Source of the DNA: an uncultured Lachnospiraceae bacterium
GTDB lineage: Bacteria; Bacillota; Clostridia; Lachnospirales; Lachnospiraceae
Length of the DNA stretch: 41,577 bases
NCBI GenBank assembly: GCA_947600145.1
Contig: CANQGA010000004.1
Location: 1 to 41,577, forward strand
Direction of reading: 5' to 3'
The notes beneath the pieces are model-generated. The model worked only from the letters and a program-made list of their open reading frames with translations, was not told where the DNA came from and did no database searches. Positions 1 through 8,739 of this stretch are shown one piece after another (the stretch's first letter is position 1; every line of letters begins with the position of its first letter). Made by a program: the position numbers and the translations under genes.

Positions 1-1
1 C

Positions 2-685
2 GAGACGGGCGGCGGCCTGCTGACCGCTTATCTCAATACGATCAAGATCGCGGTCGTCGGAACCGTCTCTGGAATGGCCGTCATGGTCATGACAGCGTAC
101 GCGTTTTCCAGGCAGTTTCCCGGGAAAAAACCGCTCTTTCTGATCATGCTGTTTACGATGTTTTTCGGCGGCGGGCTGGTTCCGACCTACCTGCTGATCA
201 AGAATCTGAAACTGATCGATCACCATGCGGCGATCATCATGCTCTCTTTCGCTTCCGTTCATAATATCATCGTGATGAAGAGCGGCTTTGAGAGCATTCC
301 GAAGGATCTGGAGGATGCGGCGATGATCGACGGGGCTCATGATATGAAGATTTTTTTGAAGGTAATGCTGCCCCTCCAGAAACCGATGATAGCGACTTTT
401 TCCCTGTTTACAGTCGTCGGTTACTGGAATAACTGGTACTGGCCGACGCTGGTCCTGAACAAAAACAGCAAGATGGTGCTGCAGATGTTTTTGCGGACAC
501 TGATCATGAGCGCCAGCAAGATGGCGGAGCAGGATGTGGGCATGGCATCGTCCGTAGAGGTAACATATTCGCAGGGAATTCAGATGGCGGCAGTATTTCT
601 TGTGATGCTTCCGATCATGCTGGTTTATCCGTTCCTGCAGAAATATTTTGTGAAAGGCGTGCTGGTAGGCGGCGTCAAAATGTAG
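2..685 (+). CDS. Carbohydrate ABC transporter permease, MalG/LplC-type (5' end outside window)
   Basis: This is the inner-membrane permease subunit of a sugar or oligosaccharide ABC importer. The reading frame is open from base 2, so the N-terminus lies outside the window and 227 residues are visible. Several hydrophobic transmembrane segments can be read. The cytoplasmic EAA loop that docks on the ATPase is clear (EDAAMIDGAHDMKIFLKVML), followed by a C-terminal hydrophobic segment and the ending KGVLVGGVKM, typical of the LplC/YtcP branch of MalG-like permeases. The next gene encodes the binding lipoprotein, so the two form one import system; the partner permease is presumably just upstream. 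As in many Firmicutes, no ATPase gene is seen nearby, so a shared MsmX-like ATPase probably energises it (inference). Substrate is unknown, but the downstream genes suggest mannose-containing glycans. Confidence 0.93.
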   Translation, partial: ETGGGLLTAYLNTIKIAVVGTVSGMAVMVMTAYAFSRQFPGKKPLFLIMLFTMFFGGGLVPTYLLIKNLKLIDHHAAIIMLSFASVHNIIVMKSGFESIPKDLEDAAMIDGAHDMKIFLKVMLPLQKPMIATFSLFTVVGYWNNWYWPTLVLNKNSKMVLQMFLRTLIMSASKMAEQDVGMASSVEVTYSQGIQMAAVFLVMLPIMLVYPFLQKYFVKGVLVGGVKM

Positions 686-806
686 GATCTGAGAGGTGAA
701 TCTGTAATGCGGATGCGCTTGGGGGATATGTCCGGACGATCCCGGCGGTGCCGTCCGCGGTTCAGAGATAAAGAAAACAAGGAAAGTAAAAAGGAGGTAC
801 GTTAGT
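686..806 (+). other. Intergenic spacer with hairpin between permease and binding protein
   Basis: This 121-base spacer carries an inverted repeat, CGGACG at 733-738 pairing with CGTCCG at 752-757 around a GC-rich loop. It has no T-run, so it does not look like a full terminator. Such hairpins between transporter genes can stabilise the message for the highly expressed binding protein; that role here is inference. An AAAGGAGGT ribosome binding site lies just before the next start codon. Confidence 0.35.
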
Positions 807-2492
807 ATGAAAAAGATAGCGGCGACACTCTTATCGGCCGCCATGGCCGCGTCATTGCTTGCCGGTTGTTCGGGCGGAGGGGATACGTCCGCGACGACAG
901 CGGCAGGAAACGCTCAGGCTACGACTGCCGCAACGACAGCGGCGGCAGGTTCCGACGGCACCACAGCGGCAGCGGGTTCCGAAAGCACTGCCGCGACGGA
1001 GACCGAGCAGGCGACAGCAGCTGAAAAAACCTATGACGAGCATGTGTCGGTTACAGCGACCACGTATTACAGCAGGACTCACGCGGCGACCGGCGACGAT
1101 TACACGGACAATGACTTCTGGCGCTGGCTTATGGACAAATACAATATGGATATGGAGCTCTGGGTATGCGCCGATTCGGAGGCGGCTGAAAAGCAGCGTA
1201 TCTGGATCAACAGCGGTACGATGCCGGATATGATGAACTGGAACAGTCCGTCCATGAGTGAATATGTAAGCTACGCCGAACAGGGACTTTTAAGACCCCT
1301 TCCCGATGACTGGAAAACCAGGTGGCCCAATCTTGCCCATGCGGTAGAAGCAACCGGAGCGGAAGAGTCCTTTACGGTTGACGGCGTGCTTTACGCTTTG
1401 CCGGTAGTTGTCTATGCTAATTTCGTGCAGCTGAATCCTGATGTGCCGGTGCCCGGACATAACAGCATCTATTTCCGGAAAGACTGGGCGGAACAGGTAG
1501 GCATGGGAGATATGGGAGCGGACGGCACGGTCCAGATGTCGGTTCTGAAAGAATACCTGCAGAAGATCAAGGATGCGGGCCTTACGGATACGCCTCTCGG
1601 AACAGCTTCCAACTATATGAATGTTATGTTCTGGTGGGGCTGCGGAGCTAACCGTACCACAGCCGCCGTCAAGACGGATGAGGGATATGTCTGGGGACCG
1701 GGCGAGGAAAATTATGTCAAGATGATCGCCACGCTTCAGGATTGGTATCAGTCAGGGCTGATCGATCCGGAATATTTTAACAATGACCTGGCTTATTATA
1801 CACAGGCGTTCGCCAGCGGATTAACCGGGGCCCTGTTCCGCAACGGGGCAGCGCAGAACCTCCAGGATCAGATCCAGCTCTTCGAGAACAGCGGATTTGA
1901 GAACCCGCTTGGGACTGTATTTGAATACGCGACGGTCAGGGCCGATGACGGCGTGATCTATTCGGACGGCACCAAAAACTACTGGTCGGTCAACGTTTTC
2001 AATCCCGAAAGTGACGACGCGGTGATCGAGCGGATCCTGGATCTGACGGACTGGCTCTGCACGAAGGAAGGCGAGGTCAGCAAATACCGCGGTATCCCCG
2101 GCGTTCAGTGGGAATACGCTGCGGACGGAACGATCAATCAGCTGGACGGGGATGACGAGATGCACGCGAAATACGACTCCCTGACCTGTGTCGGCATCAA
2201 TGCGGACGATTATACACTTTCCGGATTCGGTGCGTTTGACCTGGAGATCGTAGAACGGGTGAGACGGATGTATGAACTCAGAAACGCCGGTGTTGTATAC
2301 GCTACGCCCGATGAATATACCAACTTCACGGGAGAGAGCAAGGCCAACTATTCGGTTCCCGCGACAGATAAGATTGCGGAGATCGTCGTCAACAACCTGG
2401 ATGTGGAGAGCACTTGGGAAGCCTTCAAGGAAGAGTACCGGGGCGTCTGGCAGCCGCTTGTCGATGATCTGAATGCGGAGTATGGCAGTTAA
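807..2492 (+). CDS. Extracellular solute-binding lipoprotein of a carbohydrate ABC transporter
   Basis: The 561-residue protein captures substrate outside the membrane for the permease encoded upstream. It begins with a lipoprotein signal peptide: MKK, a hydrophobic core and the lipobox LLAGC, with the lipidated Cys at residue 21. Residues about 22-72 form an Ala/Thr/Ser-rich linker built of short AATTAA-like units, a flexible tether. The rest resembles the large family 1 binding proteins of the LplA/YtcQ type (about 500-560 residues), with a PDMMNW segment near the N-terminus and many aromatic residues expected in a sugar site. The start is supported by AAAGGAGGT eight bases upstream. The low-complexity linker also yields open frames in other phases, which are not genes. 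The precise ligand cannot be told from sequence. Confidence 0.93.
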   Translation: MKKIAATLLSAAMAASLLAGCSGGGDTSATTAAGNAQATTAATTAAAGSDGTTAAAGSESTAATETEQATAAEKTYDEHVSVTATTYYSRTHAATGDDYTDNDFWRWLMDKYNMDMELWVCADSEAAEKQRIWINSGTMPDMMNWNSPSMSEYVSYAEQGLLRPLPDDWKTRWPNLAHAVEATGAEESFTVDGVLYALPVVVYANFVQLNPDVPVPGHNSIYFRKDWAEQVGMGDMGADGTVQMSVLKEYLQKIKDAGLTDTPLGTASNYMNVMFWWGCGANRTTAAVKTDEGYVWGPGEENYVKMIATLQDWYQSGLIDPEYFNNDLAYYTQAFASGLTGALFRNGAAQNLQDQIQLFENSGFENPLGTVFEYATVRADDGVIYSDGTKNYWSVNVFNPESDDAVIERILDLTDWLCTKEGEVSKYRGIPGVQWEYAADGTINQLDGDDEMHAKYDSLTCVGINADDYTLSGFGAFDLEIVERVRRMYELRNAGVVYATPDEYTNFTGESKANYSVPATDKIAEIVVNNLDVESTWEAFKEEYRGVWQPLVDDLNAEYGS

Positions 2493-2665
2493 AAAGTTGT
2501 AGAATGAGCGCAGAGAGGTGTTGCCGCGGCTCGTTGTGAAAAGGCGGGGCGCGGTGATACCTTTCTGCATATATCAGTATGCCGAACGAATCAAGGGCAG
2601 CAGCATTTCCGCGCTGCGCCCGCAAGAGGAGCCGCAGTCGCTGTGGCACGGCAAAGGAGGAAGAT

Positions 2666-4483
2666 ATGGGAAATATGAAGACGGTCATCCATCACCCTCA
2701 GCTCTGCGTCATCGGCGGGGGCTTCGGCGGGATGCTGACGGCGCTGGCGGCGGCCAGGCACGGGACGAAGGTGCTGCTGATGCACGACCGGCCGGTTCTG
2801 GGCGGGAACGCCAGCTCCGAGATACGCATGTGGGTCAGCGGCGCCGGCTCCAGAGTCAGAAACCTCCAGGAAACCGGTATCATGGAGGAGATCCTGTTAG
2901 AAAATATGAAGAGAAATCCGGAGCGGAATTTTGCTATATGGGACAGCATCCTGTACGAGAAGATCCGTTTTGAAGAGAATATAGAGCTCCTGCTGAACTG
3001 TACCTGCTGCGACGCTGTGACAGAGGACAGCCGGATCATTTCTGTGAGAGGTTTCCAACTGACGACCTATACCTGGCATCAGGTAGAGGCGGAGCTTTAT
3101 GCCGACTGTTCCGGCGACAGCATTTTGGCGGAGCTTACCGGCGCAGAGTTCAGAGTGGGCCGCGAGGCCGCGGAAGAGTTTCACGAGGAATTTGGGCTAA
3201 ATGAGGCGGATGCGAGGACCATGGGCATGAGCCTGATGATTCAGGCGAGGGAGACGGACCATGTCTGCCATTTTACGCCGCCGGCCTGGGCCTACACATT
3301 CCGGACTGATGAGGAGATGAAGAACAAACCTCACCGATGTCTGCAGAATATCGGGACGAATTTCTACTGGATCGAGCTGGGCGGGGAGTATGACAGCATC
3401 AGGGATACGGAGATTATCCGGGACGAGCTTTTAAAGATCGCGTTCGGCGTCTGGGATCATATGAAGAATCACGGAGACCACGGGGCGGATAACTGGGAGC
3501 TGGAATGGATCGGCTTCCTGCCCGGCAAGCGGGAGAGCCGCCGGTACGTGGGGGATTACATCCTGAACCAGAACGATGTGGAGCAGCATCCGGACTTTCC
3601 CGATGAGGTAGCCTACGGCGGCTGGCAGATCGACAATCATCTGCCCGGCGGCTTCTTCATGGACGGCAAATCCGGGGCGCATCTGCAGAAGCGCCGCCTG
3701 ACGGAGCCGTACGGGATTCCGCTCAGATGCCTTTACTCCAGGAATATCGAGAACCTGATGTTTGCCGGCCGCAATATCAGCGCGACGCATATCGGTTTTG
3801 CCACGACCCGTGTGATGGGAACGGTCGGAGTCATCGGGCAGGCTGTCGGCACCGCGGCATCCGTGGCGTTAAAGTACCATATGACGCCGCGGCAGGCCTG
3901 TCGGGAGAAGATCGGGGAGATACAGGATATTCTGCTGGAAGACGACTGTTTCCTGCCTCACCGCCGCCGCAGGATCTGGGAGACATCCCGCCAGGCCCGT
4001 CTGTCCTGTGATTACGGGGACTGTTCGGCGCTGCACAACGGGATGGAACACCGGATCTGGGGAAATGACAACGGATATTTCGGAAGGATCAATCAGGCTG
4101 TGACCTATACCTTTGACGCCCCGACGCATCTGACCCGGTTCCGTCTGGTGGCGGACAGCGATCTGGACCGTGAGTATGTGGAAGGCAACCCGGACGCGCT
4201 GAATATTTCCACAGTGCTTATGAGGCCCCTGTCCTACAACAGGACGACCTTTGGGTTCCCAAAATGTATGATAAAATCCTATCGGATCGAGGCATTGGAT
4301 GAAAACGGGCAGTGGCGCAGTATCTGCGAAGAGATGGATAACTATCAGCGGTTTATCCGGAAAGAGATAGATGTGGTGACAAAGGCGGTCCGTTTCATCC
4401 CCTTAAGCACATATGCAAGCGAGGCTGTGTCGGAGACCTATGGCAGCGCTACCGCCCATATTTTCGCGTTTGAGATGGGGTAG
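2666..4483 (+). CDS. FAD-dependent oxidoreductase with C-terminal discoidin-like domain
   Basis: The 605-residue protein has a Rossmann dinucleotide-binding motif G-x-G-x-x-G at residues 17-22 (VIGGGFGG), followed by the ...LGGNASSEIRMWVSGAG segment characteristic of the FAD_oxidored family often found in polysaccharide loci. Residues about 1-450 form the flavoprotein part. Residues about 460-605 look like a beta-sandwich of F5/8 type C (discoidin) character, with a predicted sugar- or surface-contact role. I chose the ATG at 2666 because AAAGGAGG precedes it; an in-frame ATG at 2579 lacks a ribosome binding site and would add an Arg-rich, non-homologous leader. There is no signal peptide, so it is probably cytoplasmic. 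The reaction is unknown. In this context it may oxidise a sugar or sugar derivative before glycosidic cleavage, but that is inference. Confidence 0.85.
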   Translation: MGNMKTVIHHPQLCVIGGGFGGMLTALAAARHGTKVLLMHDRPVLGGNASSEIRMWVSGAGSRVRNLQETGIMEEILLENMKRNPERNFAIWDSILYEKIRFEENIELLLNCTCCDAVTEDSRIISVRGFQLTTYTWHQVEAELYADCSGDSILAELTGAEFRVGREAAEEFHEEFGLNEADARTMGMSLMIQARETDHVCHFTPPAWAYTFRTDEEMKNKPHRCLQNIGTNFYWIELGGEYDSIRDTEIIRDELLKIAFGVWDHMKNHGDHGADNWELEWIGFLPGKRESRRYVGDYILNQNDVEQHPDFPDEVAYGGWQIDNHLPGGFFMDGKSGAHLQKRRLTEPYGIPLRCLYSRNIENLMFAGRNISATHIGFATTRVMGTVGVIGQAVGTAASVALKYHMTPRQACREKIGEIQDILLEDDCFLPHRRRRIWETSRQARLSCDYGDCSALHNGMEHRIWGNDNGYFGRINQAVTYTFDAPTHLTRFRLVADSDLDREYVEGNPDALNISTVLMRPLSYNRTTFGFPKCMIKSYRIEALDENGQWRSICEEMDNYQRFIRKEIDVVTKAVRFIPLSTYASEAVSETYGSATAHIFAFEMG

Positions 4484-4505
4484 GGCTTTCGGAAAGGAGA
4501 GAACC

Positions 4506-5336
4506 GTGGAAGGTGTCAGGACAGAAGGAAGCAGGGCCGATAAAGGCAGGGAAGACAAAAGCAGGGAAGAGAAAAGCAGAGCGGCCGGCGTCAGGCTGAT
4601 CGCTCACAGGGGGTATACGCCGGCGGCTCCCGCCAATTCCCTTCCGGCCTTTCGGGAGGCCGGAAAGCGGGGATTCTGGGCAATCGAGACGGACGTCCGC
4701 AGAACCGCGGACGGATACCTGGTCTGCATTCACGACGAGTCTCCGGAGCAGACCTACATAGGAAGCGGGAATGTGGCGGAGCTTACCCTTAGGGAATTAT
4801 ACAGAATGGAGCGCAGGGAGGCGGAGACATCAGTCCCCTGCGATCCGAAGGAACTGCGGATCCCGCTGTTTTCCGAGTATCTTGCGGTCTGCCGGGAATA
4901 CCATGCGGTGCCGTTTATCGAGACGAAGACCGGCGACGTCAGACAGGTGCTGGAGGAAGCGCTGGCCTGTTTCCCGCCCGGGGGAATCGTCATGTCAAGC
5001 ATAGACTTTGCCCACCTGGAGCAGGTGCGGCGCCTGACGGACCGGGTCTTCATTCACCATATTTTCAGCGATGAGGATCATATGCGGAAGCTGGCGGAGA
5101 TGGGAACGGCCGGACTTTCATACAACTATCCGGATCTGGCGGAGGTCCCGGACGGGCTGATCGCAAGGACGCACGAAATGGGCGTTTGCGTGTGTCTGCG
5201 CGCCGGGGACAGTCCGGAGATTGTCCGGAGAATGTATGACTTAGGACTGGATTACGTCCCGACGAACCGTGTGACGCCGGCGGATATGCTCGCCCGTGCT
5301 TCTGCGGAAGGCGTTGTTATCGGGTGTGAAGATTAA
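4506..5336 (+). CDS. Glycerophosphodiester phosphodiesterase family protein
   Basis: The enzyme family hydrolyses glycerophosphodiesters to glycerol 3-phosphate and an alcohol, using a divalent metal. The protein is 276 residues from a GTG at 4506, preceded by GGAAAGGAGA; in-frame starts inside the previous gene are not supported. Catalytic positions of the family are present: His34 in AHRGY, Glu61 and Asp63 in IETDV, His76 in IHDE and Glu in PFIETK. The usual PENT motif after HRG reads PANS, a loss of a highly conserved Glu. Residues 5-27 are a charged Lys/Arg/Glu/Asp-rich leader made of near-repeats (KGRED, KSREE, KSRAA) and no signal peptide follows, so the protein is likely cytoplasmic. 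It sits between an FAD enzyme and a beta-mannosidase, so its substrate could be a phosphodiester-decorated glycan (inference). Confidence 0.87.
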   Translation: MEGVRTEGSRADKGREDKSREEKSRAAGVRLIAHRGYTPAAPANSLPAFREAGKRGFWAIETDVRRTADGYLVCIHDESPEQTYIGSGNVAELTLRELYRMERREAETSVPCDPKELRIPLFSEYLAVCREYHAVPFIETKTGDVRQVLEEALACFPPGGIVMSSIDFAHLEQVRRLTDRVFIHHIFSDEDHMRKLAEMGTAGLSYNYPDLAEVPDGLIARTHEMGVCVCLRAGDSPEIVRRMYDLGLDYVPTNRVTPADMLARASAEGVVIGCED

Positions 5337-5385
5337 ATTGACGAATGAGGCTGCAGTGCAATAAAATATGAAGGAGAAGCTACCG

Positions 5386-7713
5386 ATGAACATAAAAGCG
5401 CACGATTTCTATGTGACAGCGATTGAGGAAAAATGGAAACTGTTTCTGGCACCGCACGAAAGGGTTGTATCAGAAGGCCTTTCGGGACTCACATCCATCA
5501 GCCGGCTGCAGGACAGCGGCCTGCCCTGCGTGGACGCATCTGTGCCGGGCAATTTCGAACTGGATCTGTATCGGGCCGGCCTTATAGGCGATATGTTTTT
5601 CTCCACCAATGTCCTTGGGCTTCAGGCGTATGAAGAGTATCATCTGTGGTATGCCTGCCGGTTTGAAAGCGAAACGGCCGGGGATAACACATGGCTGCGC
5701 TTTGAGGGAGTGGACACCTATGCGGAGATCTATCTGAATGGCGCCTTGATTGGGGAGACCGACAATATGCTGGTTGAATTTGAGTTCCCCGCCAGAGGAC
5801 TGCGCACAGGCGGAAACGAGCTGGTGGTACATATTAGGCCTGCGGCGGTTGAGGCGAGGCGTTATGACCTGGGAGTCAATCCTTCCCAGTCGTACCGTCT
5901 GGATTCCCTGCCGGTCCGCAAGGCGCCCCATATGTACGGCTGGGATATCATGCCGCGGGTTCTTTCCGGCGGGCTCTGGAAGCCGGTTTATCTGTACCGG
6001 CTTCCCGCGGAGCGCATCGACCGCCTGTTCATCCAGACGGTTTCCTGTGACAGCGGGAAAGCGGAGCTTCGGATATGGTATGACGCGGCGGTCAGTCATT
6101 CCCTGTCCTGTCAGTATGAGATCCGCGTCACGGGGCGCTGCGGGGACAGCGGGTTTTGCTGTGCGCAGCGGCTGCGACATACATCGGGTCATATGACGGT
6201 TTTGATCGACTCCCCGAAACTCTGGTGGCCGAGATATATGGGAGAAGCCAGCCTGTACGAGGTGGAGGCGGAGTTGCGCTGCGGAGGCGCTGTTCTGGAC
6301 AGATATCGGACGAGCGTCGGAATTCGGATCGTGACGCTGACCCGTACCAGTATCATGGAGCCGGATGGAAGCGGGGAATTCTGTTTCCATATCAACGGCA
6401 GGCCCTTCTTTGCCATGGGGACGAACTGGGTGCCCCTGGATGCGTTCCATTCCCGCGATGCCGGGAGGCTGTCCGGGGCGCTTGAGATGATGCTGGACAT
6501 TGGCTGCAACATGGTCCGGTGCTGGGGCGGGAATGTATATGAAGCGGACGAGTTCTATGATTTCTGCGACAGGAACGGCATCGCTGTCTGGCAGGATTTT
6601 TCCATGGCCTGCGCGGATTACCCGCAGGATGAGGAGTTTTGCGGAGCGATCAGGCGTGAAGCGGAGAAGGTGGTGCTGCGGTTAAGGCAGCATCCGTCGC
6701 TGTTTGTGTGGGCGGGAGACAATGAATGCGATGAGAGCCTGGCTGTCGGCGTGCTTCATAAGAATCCCAATGAAAATGTGCTGACAAGACAGGTCCTGCC
6801 CGGGGTGCTGAAGAAATACGACCCCATGCGCCCGTATCTGCCGAGTTCGCCCTATATGGACGAATATGCCGTTGCGCAGGGAAAAATCCGCAGCACGACG
6901 GAGAACCATCTCTGGGGACCGAGGGATTATTATAAGAGCAGGTATTATACGGAGAAAGTCTGCTGTTTTGCAAGCGAGACCGGTTATCACGGATGTCCAT
7001 CGGCGGAATCGGTAAGAAAATTCATCTCGGAAGAGTATCTGTGGCCGCCTCAGGACAATCCGGAGTGGCTGGTTCATGCCGCGGGATATGACCTGGACCC
7101 TGCCGGGCCTTACGCGTACCGGATTCCGCTCATGGTCAACCAGGTGAAGGTGCTGTTCGGGAAGGAGGCGGAATCCCTGGAGGAATTCTCGCTTCTCAGC
7201 CAGATCTCCCAGGAGGAGGCGTTCAAGTTCTTCATCGAGCGGTTCCGGATCCGGAAGGGGCAGAGGACAGGGATCCTGTGGTGGAACCTGCTGGATGGCT
7301 GGCCTCAGTTCTCGGACGCGGTGGTGGACTATTATTTTAATAAGAAACTGGCCTACGGCGCGATCAGGCGTTCCCAGCAGCCGGTCTGTCTGATGATGGA
7401 CGAGCCGGAAGACGGGAAACTGTCTCTGTTTGGAGTAAATGAGTATCCGTATGACGCCGCGGTCGATTATTCCGTCTTTGACGTGGAAGAGGAAGAGCCG
7501 CTTGTAAGGCAGAGGGCGGTTATCCATGCGGCAGGTGCCGCGAGATTGGCCTGTATCCCCTGCCGGATGGAGGAACTTCATTGTTATCGTATGGAGTGGG
7601 AATATGAGGACTGTGAGGGACTGCACAAGGGCTGGAACCATTACCTGTGCGGTACGGCTCCTCTTGACGCGGACAGATGCGCGGGGCTTCTGCGTGCGGC
7701 GGGAGTTTTATGA
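5386..7713 (+). CDS. GH2 family beta-mannosidase
   Basis: This is a 775-residue glycoside hydrolase family 2 enzyme of the beta-mannosidase branch, which releases beta-linked mannose by a retaining mechanism. An N-terminal jelly-roll region (about residues 20-180) and Ig-like domain precede the TIM barrel. The acid/base Glu is residue 447 in WAGDNECDE and the nucleophile Glu is residue 531 in FASETGYHG; WWNLLDGWPQFSDAVVDYY is the conserved segment near the barrel end. I prefer the second ATG at 5386 because AAGGAG lies nine bases upstream; the ATG at 5368 has no site. There is no signal peptide, pointing to cytoplasmic cleavage of imported oligosaccharides. It follows the phosphodiesterase gene by 49 bases, in the same direction. 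Beta-mannose is the core sugar of N-glycans as well as of plant mannans, so either could be the source. Confidence 0.92.
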   Translation: MNIKAHDFYVTAIEEKWKLFLAPHERVVSEGLSGLTSISRLQDSGLPCVDASVPGNFELDLYRAGLIGDMFFSTNVLGLQAYEEYHLWYACRFESETAGDNTWLRFEGVDTYAEIYLNGALIGETDNMLVEFEFPARGLRTGGNELVVHIRPAAVEARRYDLGVNPSQSYRLDSLPVRKAPHMYGWDIMPRVLSGGLWKPVYLYRLPAERIDRLFIQTVSCDSGKAELRIWYDAAVSHSLSCQYEIRVTGRCGDSGFCCAQRLRHTSGHMTVLIDSPKLWWPRYMGEASLYEVEAELRCGGAVLDRYRTSVGIRIVTLTRTSIMEPDGSGEFCFHINGRPFFAMGTNWVPLDAFHSRDAGRLSGALEMMLDIGCNMVRCWGGNVYEADEFYDFCDRNGIAVWQDFSMACADYPQDEEFCGAIRREAEKVVLRLRQHPSLFVWAGDNECDESLAVGVLHKNPNENVLTRQVLPGVLKKYDPMRPYLPSSPYMDEYAVAQGKIRSTTENHLWGPRDYYKSRYYTEKVCCFASETGYHGCPSAESVRKFISEEYLWPPQDNPEWLVHAAGYDLDPAGPYAYRIPLMVNQVKVLFGKEAESLEEFSLLSQISQEEAFKFFIERFRIRKGQRTGILWWNLLDGWPQFSDAVVDYYFNKKLAYGAIRRSQQPVCLMMDEPEDGKLSLFGVNEYPYDAAVDYSVFDVEEEEPLVRQRAVIHAAGAARLACIPCRMEELHCYRMEWEYEDCEGLHKGWNHYLCGTAPLDADRCAGLLRAAGVL

Positions 7714-7769
7714 AAAGGAACAATAACCGTGGTGAATGAGGATGAGCCGCGGCAAGATGGGAAGGGGAC

Positions 7770-8423
7770 GTGAGCAGCATGGAAAGCCTTGGAAAGGTTT
7801 TTATTTTGGGAGACAGTTATTCTACTTACGGAGGCTGGGTGCCGGATGGTTATCCCTGCTATTATTGCGATGAGAATCCGAGAAACGGCGTGAGCAGCGT
7901 TGAACAAACCTGGTGGCATATGCTGCTTCGGGAAACGGGTGCGGAGTTTCTGAGAAACTCCAGCTATTCAGGGTCAACAATCTGCAATACAGGCTATAAT
8001 GGTGAATATTGTCCCCATAAGTCATTTATAGGCCGGCTTGACAGACTGATTGAGGACGGATATTTCGAACGGAACAGACCGGATACCATATTTATTTTTG
8101 GAGGGACGAATGATTTCTGGGCAAAATCGCCTACGGGAGATCTGAAATATTCCGATTGGTGGGCAGAAGATTTAAAGGAATTCCTTCCGGCATTCTGTTA
8201 TCTGTTGGACAGAGTAAAGAGCCGGATTCCTTCTGCGCGTCCGATTGTTCTTATGAATGATCCGGATATAAGACCGGTCATGATTCAGGGGATGGCTGCA
8301 GCCTGTCAAAACTATGGAGCGGACTATATCCGGATCGGCAACATAGATAAGAATGAAGGCCACCCGACCGGATCAGGCATGGAACAGATAAAAGACCGCA
8401 TTATGGGGTATCTGGATGAATAA
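7770..8423 (+). CDS. SGNH/GDSL-family hydrolase (probable esterase)
   Basis: The 217-residue protein has the four SGNH blocks: the nucleophile Ser in LGDSYS (residue 16), the block II Gly in SYSGST, block III GGTNDFW with the Asn, and a catalytic His in NEGHPTGSG near the C-terminus. Such enzymes remove acetyl or other acyl groups, often from sugars. The GTG at 7770 and the ATG at 7779 are both possible starts: GAAGGGGA is closer than usual to the GTG and well spaced for the ATG. It is the last gene of the first sugar locus, 56 bases after the beta-mannosidase, and has no signal peptide. A likely job is to deacylate imported oligosaccharides so the mannosidase can act (inference). Confidence 0.85.
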   Translation: MSSMESLGKVFILGDSYSTYGGWVPDGYPCYYCDENPRNGVSSVEQTWWHMLLRETGAEFLRNSSYSGSTICNTGYNGEYCPHKSFIGRLDRLIEDGYFERNRPDTIFIFGGTNDFWAKSPTGDLKYSDWWAEDLKEFLPAFCYLLDRVKSRIPSARPIVLMNDPDIRPVMIQGMAAACQNYGADYIRIGNIDKNEGHPTGSGMEQIKDRIMGYLDE

Positions 8424-8442
8424 AGGAGTCCATTCACAAAGC

Positions 8443-8568
8443 CGCGTTTACGCGCTTTCCGTCGCTTCGCGACTGCCTTTGCTCATAAAACGGCGCTCCC
8501 TTCGTCCGTCCGGCCAGGGGCAGATTTGTGCGAGCATGGATCTCTTCCCTGGCTGGCGGACGAAAAAA
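8443..8568. repeat. Nested palindromic intergenic element
   Basis: This non-coding stretch is made of three inverted repeats in a row: CGCG-TTTA-CGCG at 8443-8454, GTCGC-TTC-GCGAC at 8461-8473, and a long imperfect one with arms at 8501-8519 (TTCGTCCGTCCGGCCAGGG) and 8547-8564 (CCCTGGCTGGCGGACGAA). The last is followed by a short A-run, and its other strand would give a hairpin followed by nothing T-rich. The compact layout resembles dispersed palindromic units in clostridial genomes; whether copies exist elsewhere in this genome cannot be seen here. An overlapping open frame on the minus strand has no ribosome binding site and is not called. Confidence 0.5.
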
Positions 8569-8625
8569 CTGTAACAAAGAAAATATAATGAAATTTTTAT
8601 AATGAAAATATAATTTCAAAAAAAC

Positions 8626-8654
8626 TTGACTTTCCATTTGTAAAGTGAGATAAT
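8626..8654 (+). promoter_or_regulatory. Sigma-A promoter upstream of HAD phosphatase
   Basis: The -35 box TTGACT (8626-8631) is separated by exactly 17 bases from the -10 box GATAAT (8649-8654). The region before it (8569-8640) is strongly AT-rich, unlike the rest of the window. Transcription would start near 8661, giving a leader of about 200 bases before the next gene. Confidence 0.75.
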
Positions 8655-8691
8655 ATTGCTATAAATTGGGTGATGAGAGAACAGCATACAT

Positions 8692-8739
8692 GGGGGAGAA
8701 GCAGGGCGGTATTCCGTCTGTGCGTTTCCCCCTTTTATT
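8692..8739 (+). terminator. Terminator-like hairpin in the leader of the HAD gene
   Basis: GGGGGA (8692-8697) pairs with TCCCCC (8727-8732), with an inner stem GGGCGG/CCGTCT closing a TATT loop, followed by TTTTATT. It begins only about 30 bases after the predicted transcription start at 8661, so it could end transcription early (attenuation or a short RNA of about 75-80 bases) unless something prevents folding. No known riboswitch family was recognised in the rest of the leader (8740-8861). Confidence 0.5.

Noticed and set aside
859-1233. Arg-rich frame inside the solute-binding protein gene
   Set aside because: Produced by the repeated Ala/Thr codons of the linker read in another phase.
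2579-2665. Longer N-terminus for the FAD oxidoreductase
   Set aside because: No ribosome binding site at 2579, while AAAGGAGG precedes the ATG at 2666 and homology begins there.
8434-8637. Small minus-strand frame over the palindromic element
   Set aside because: It only translates the inverted repeats and has no upstream ribosome binding site.
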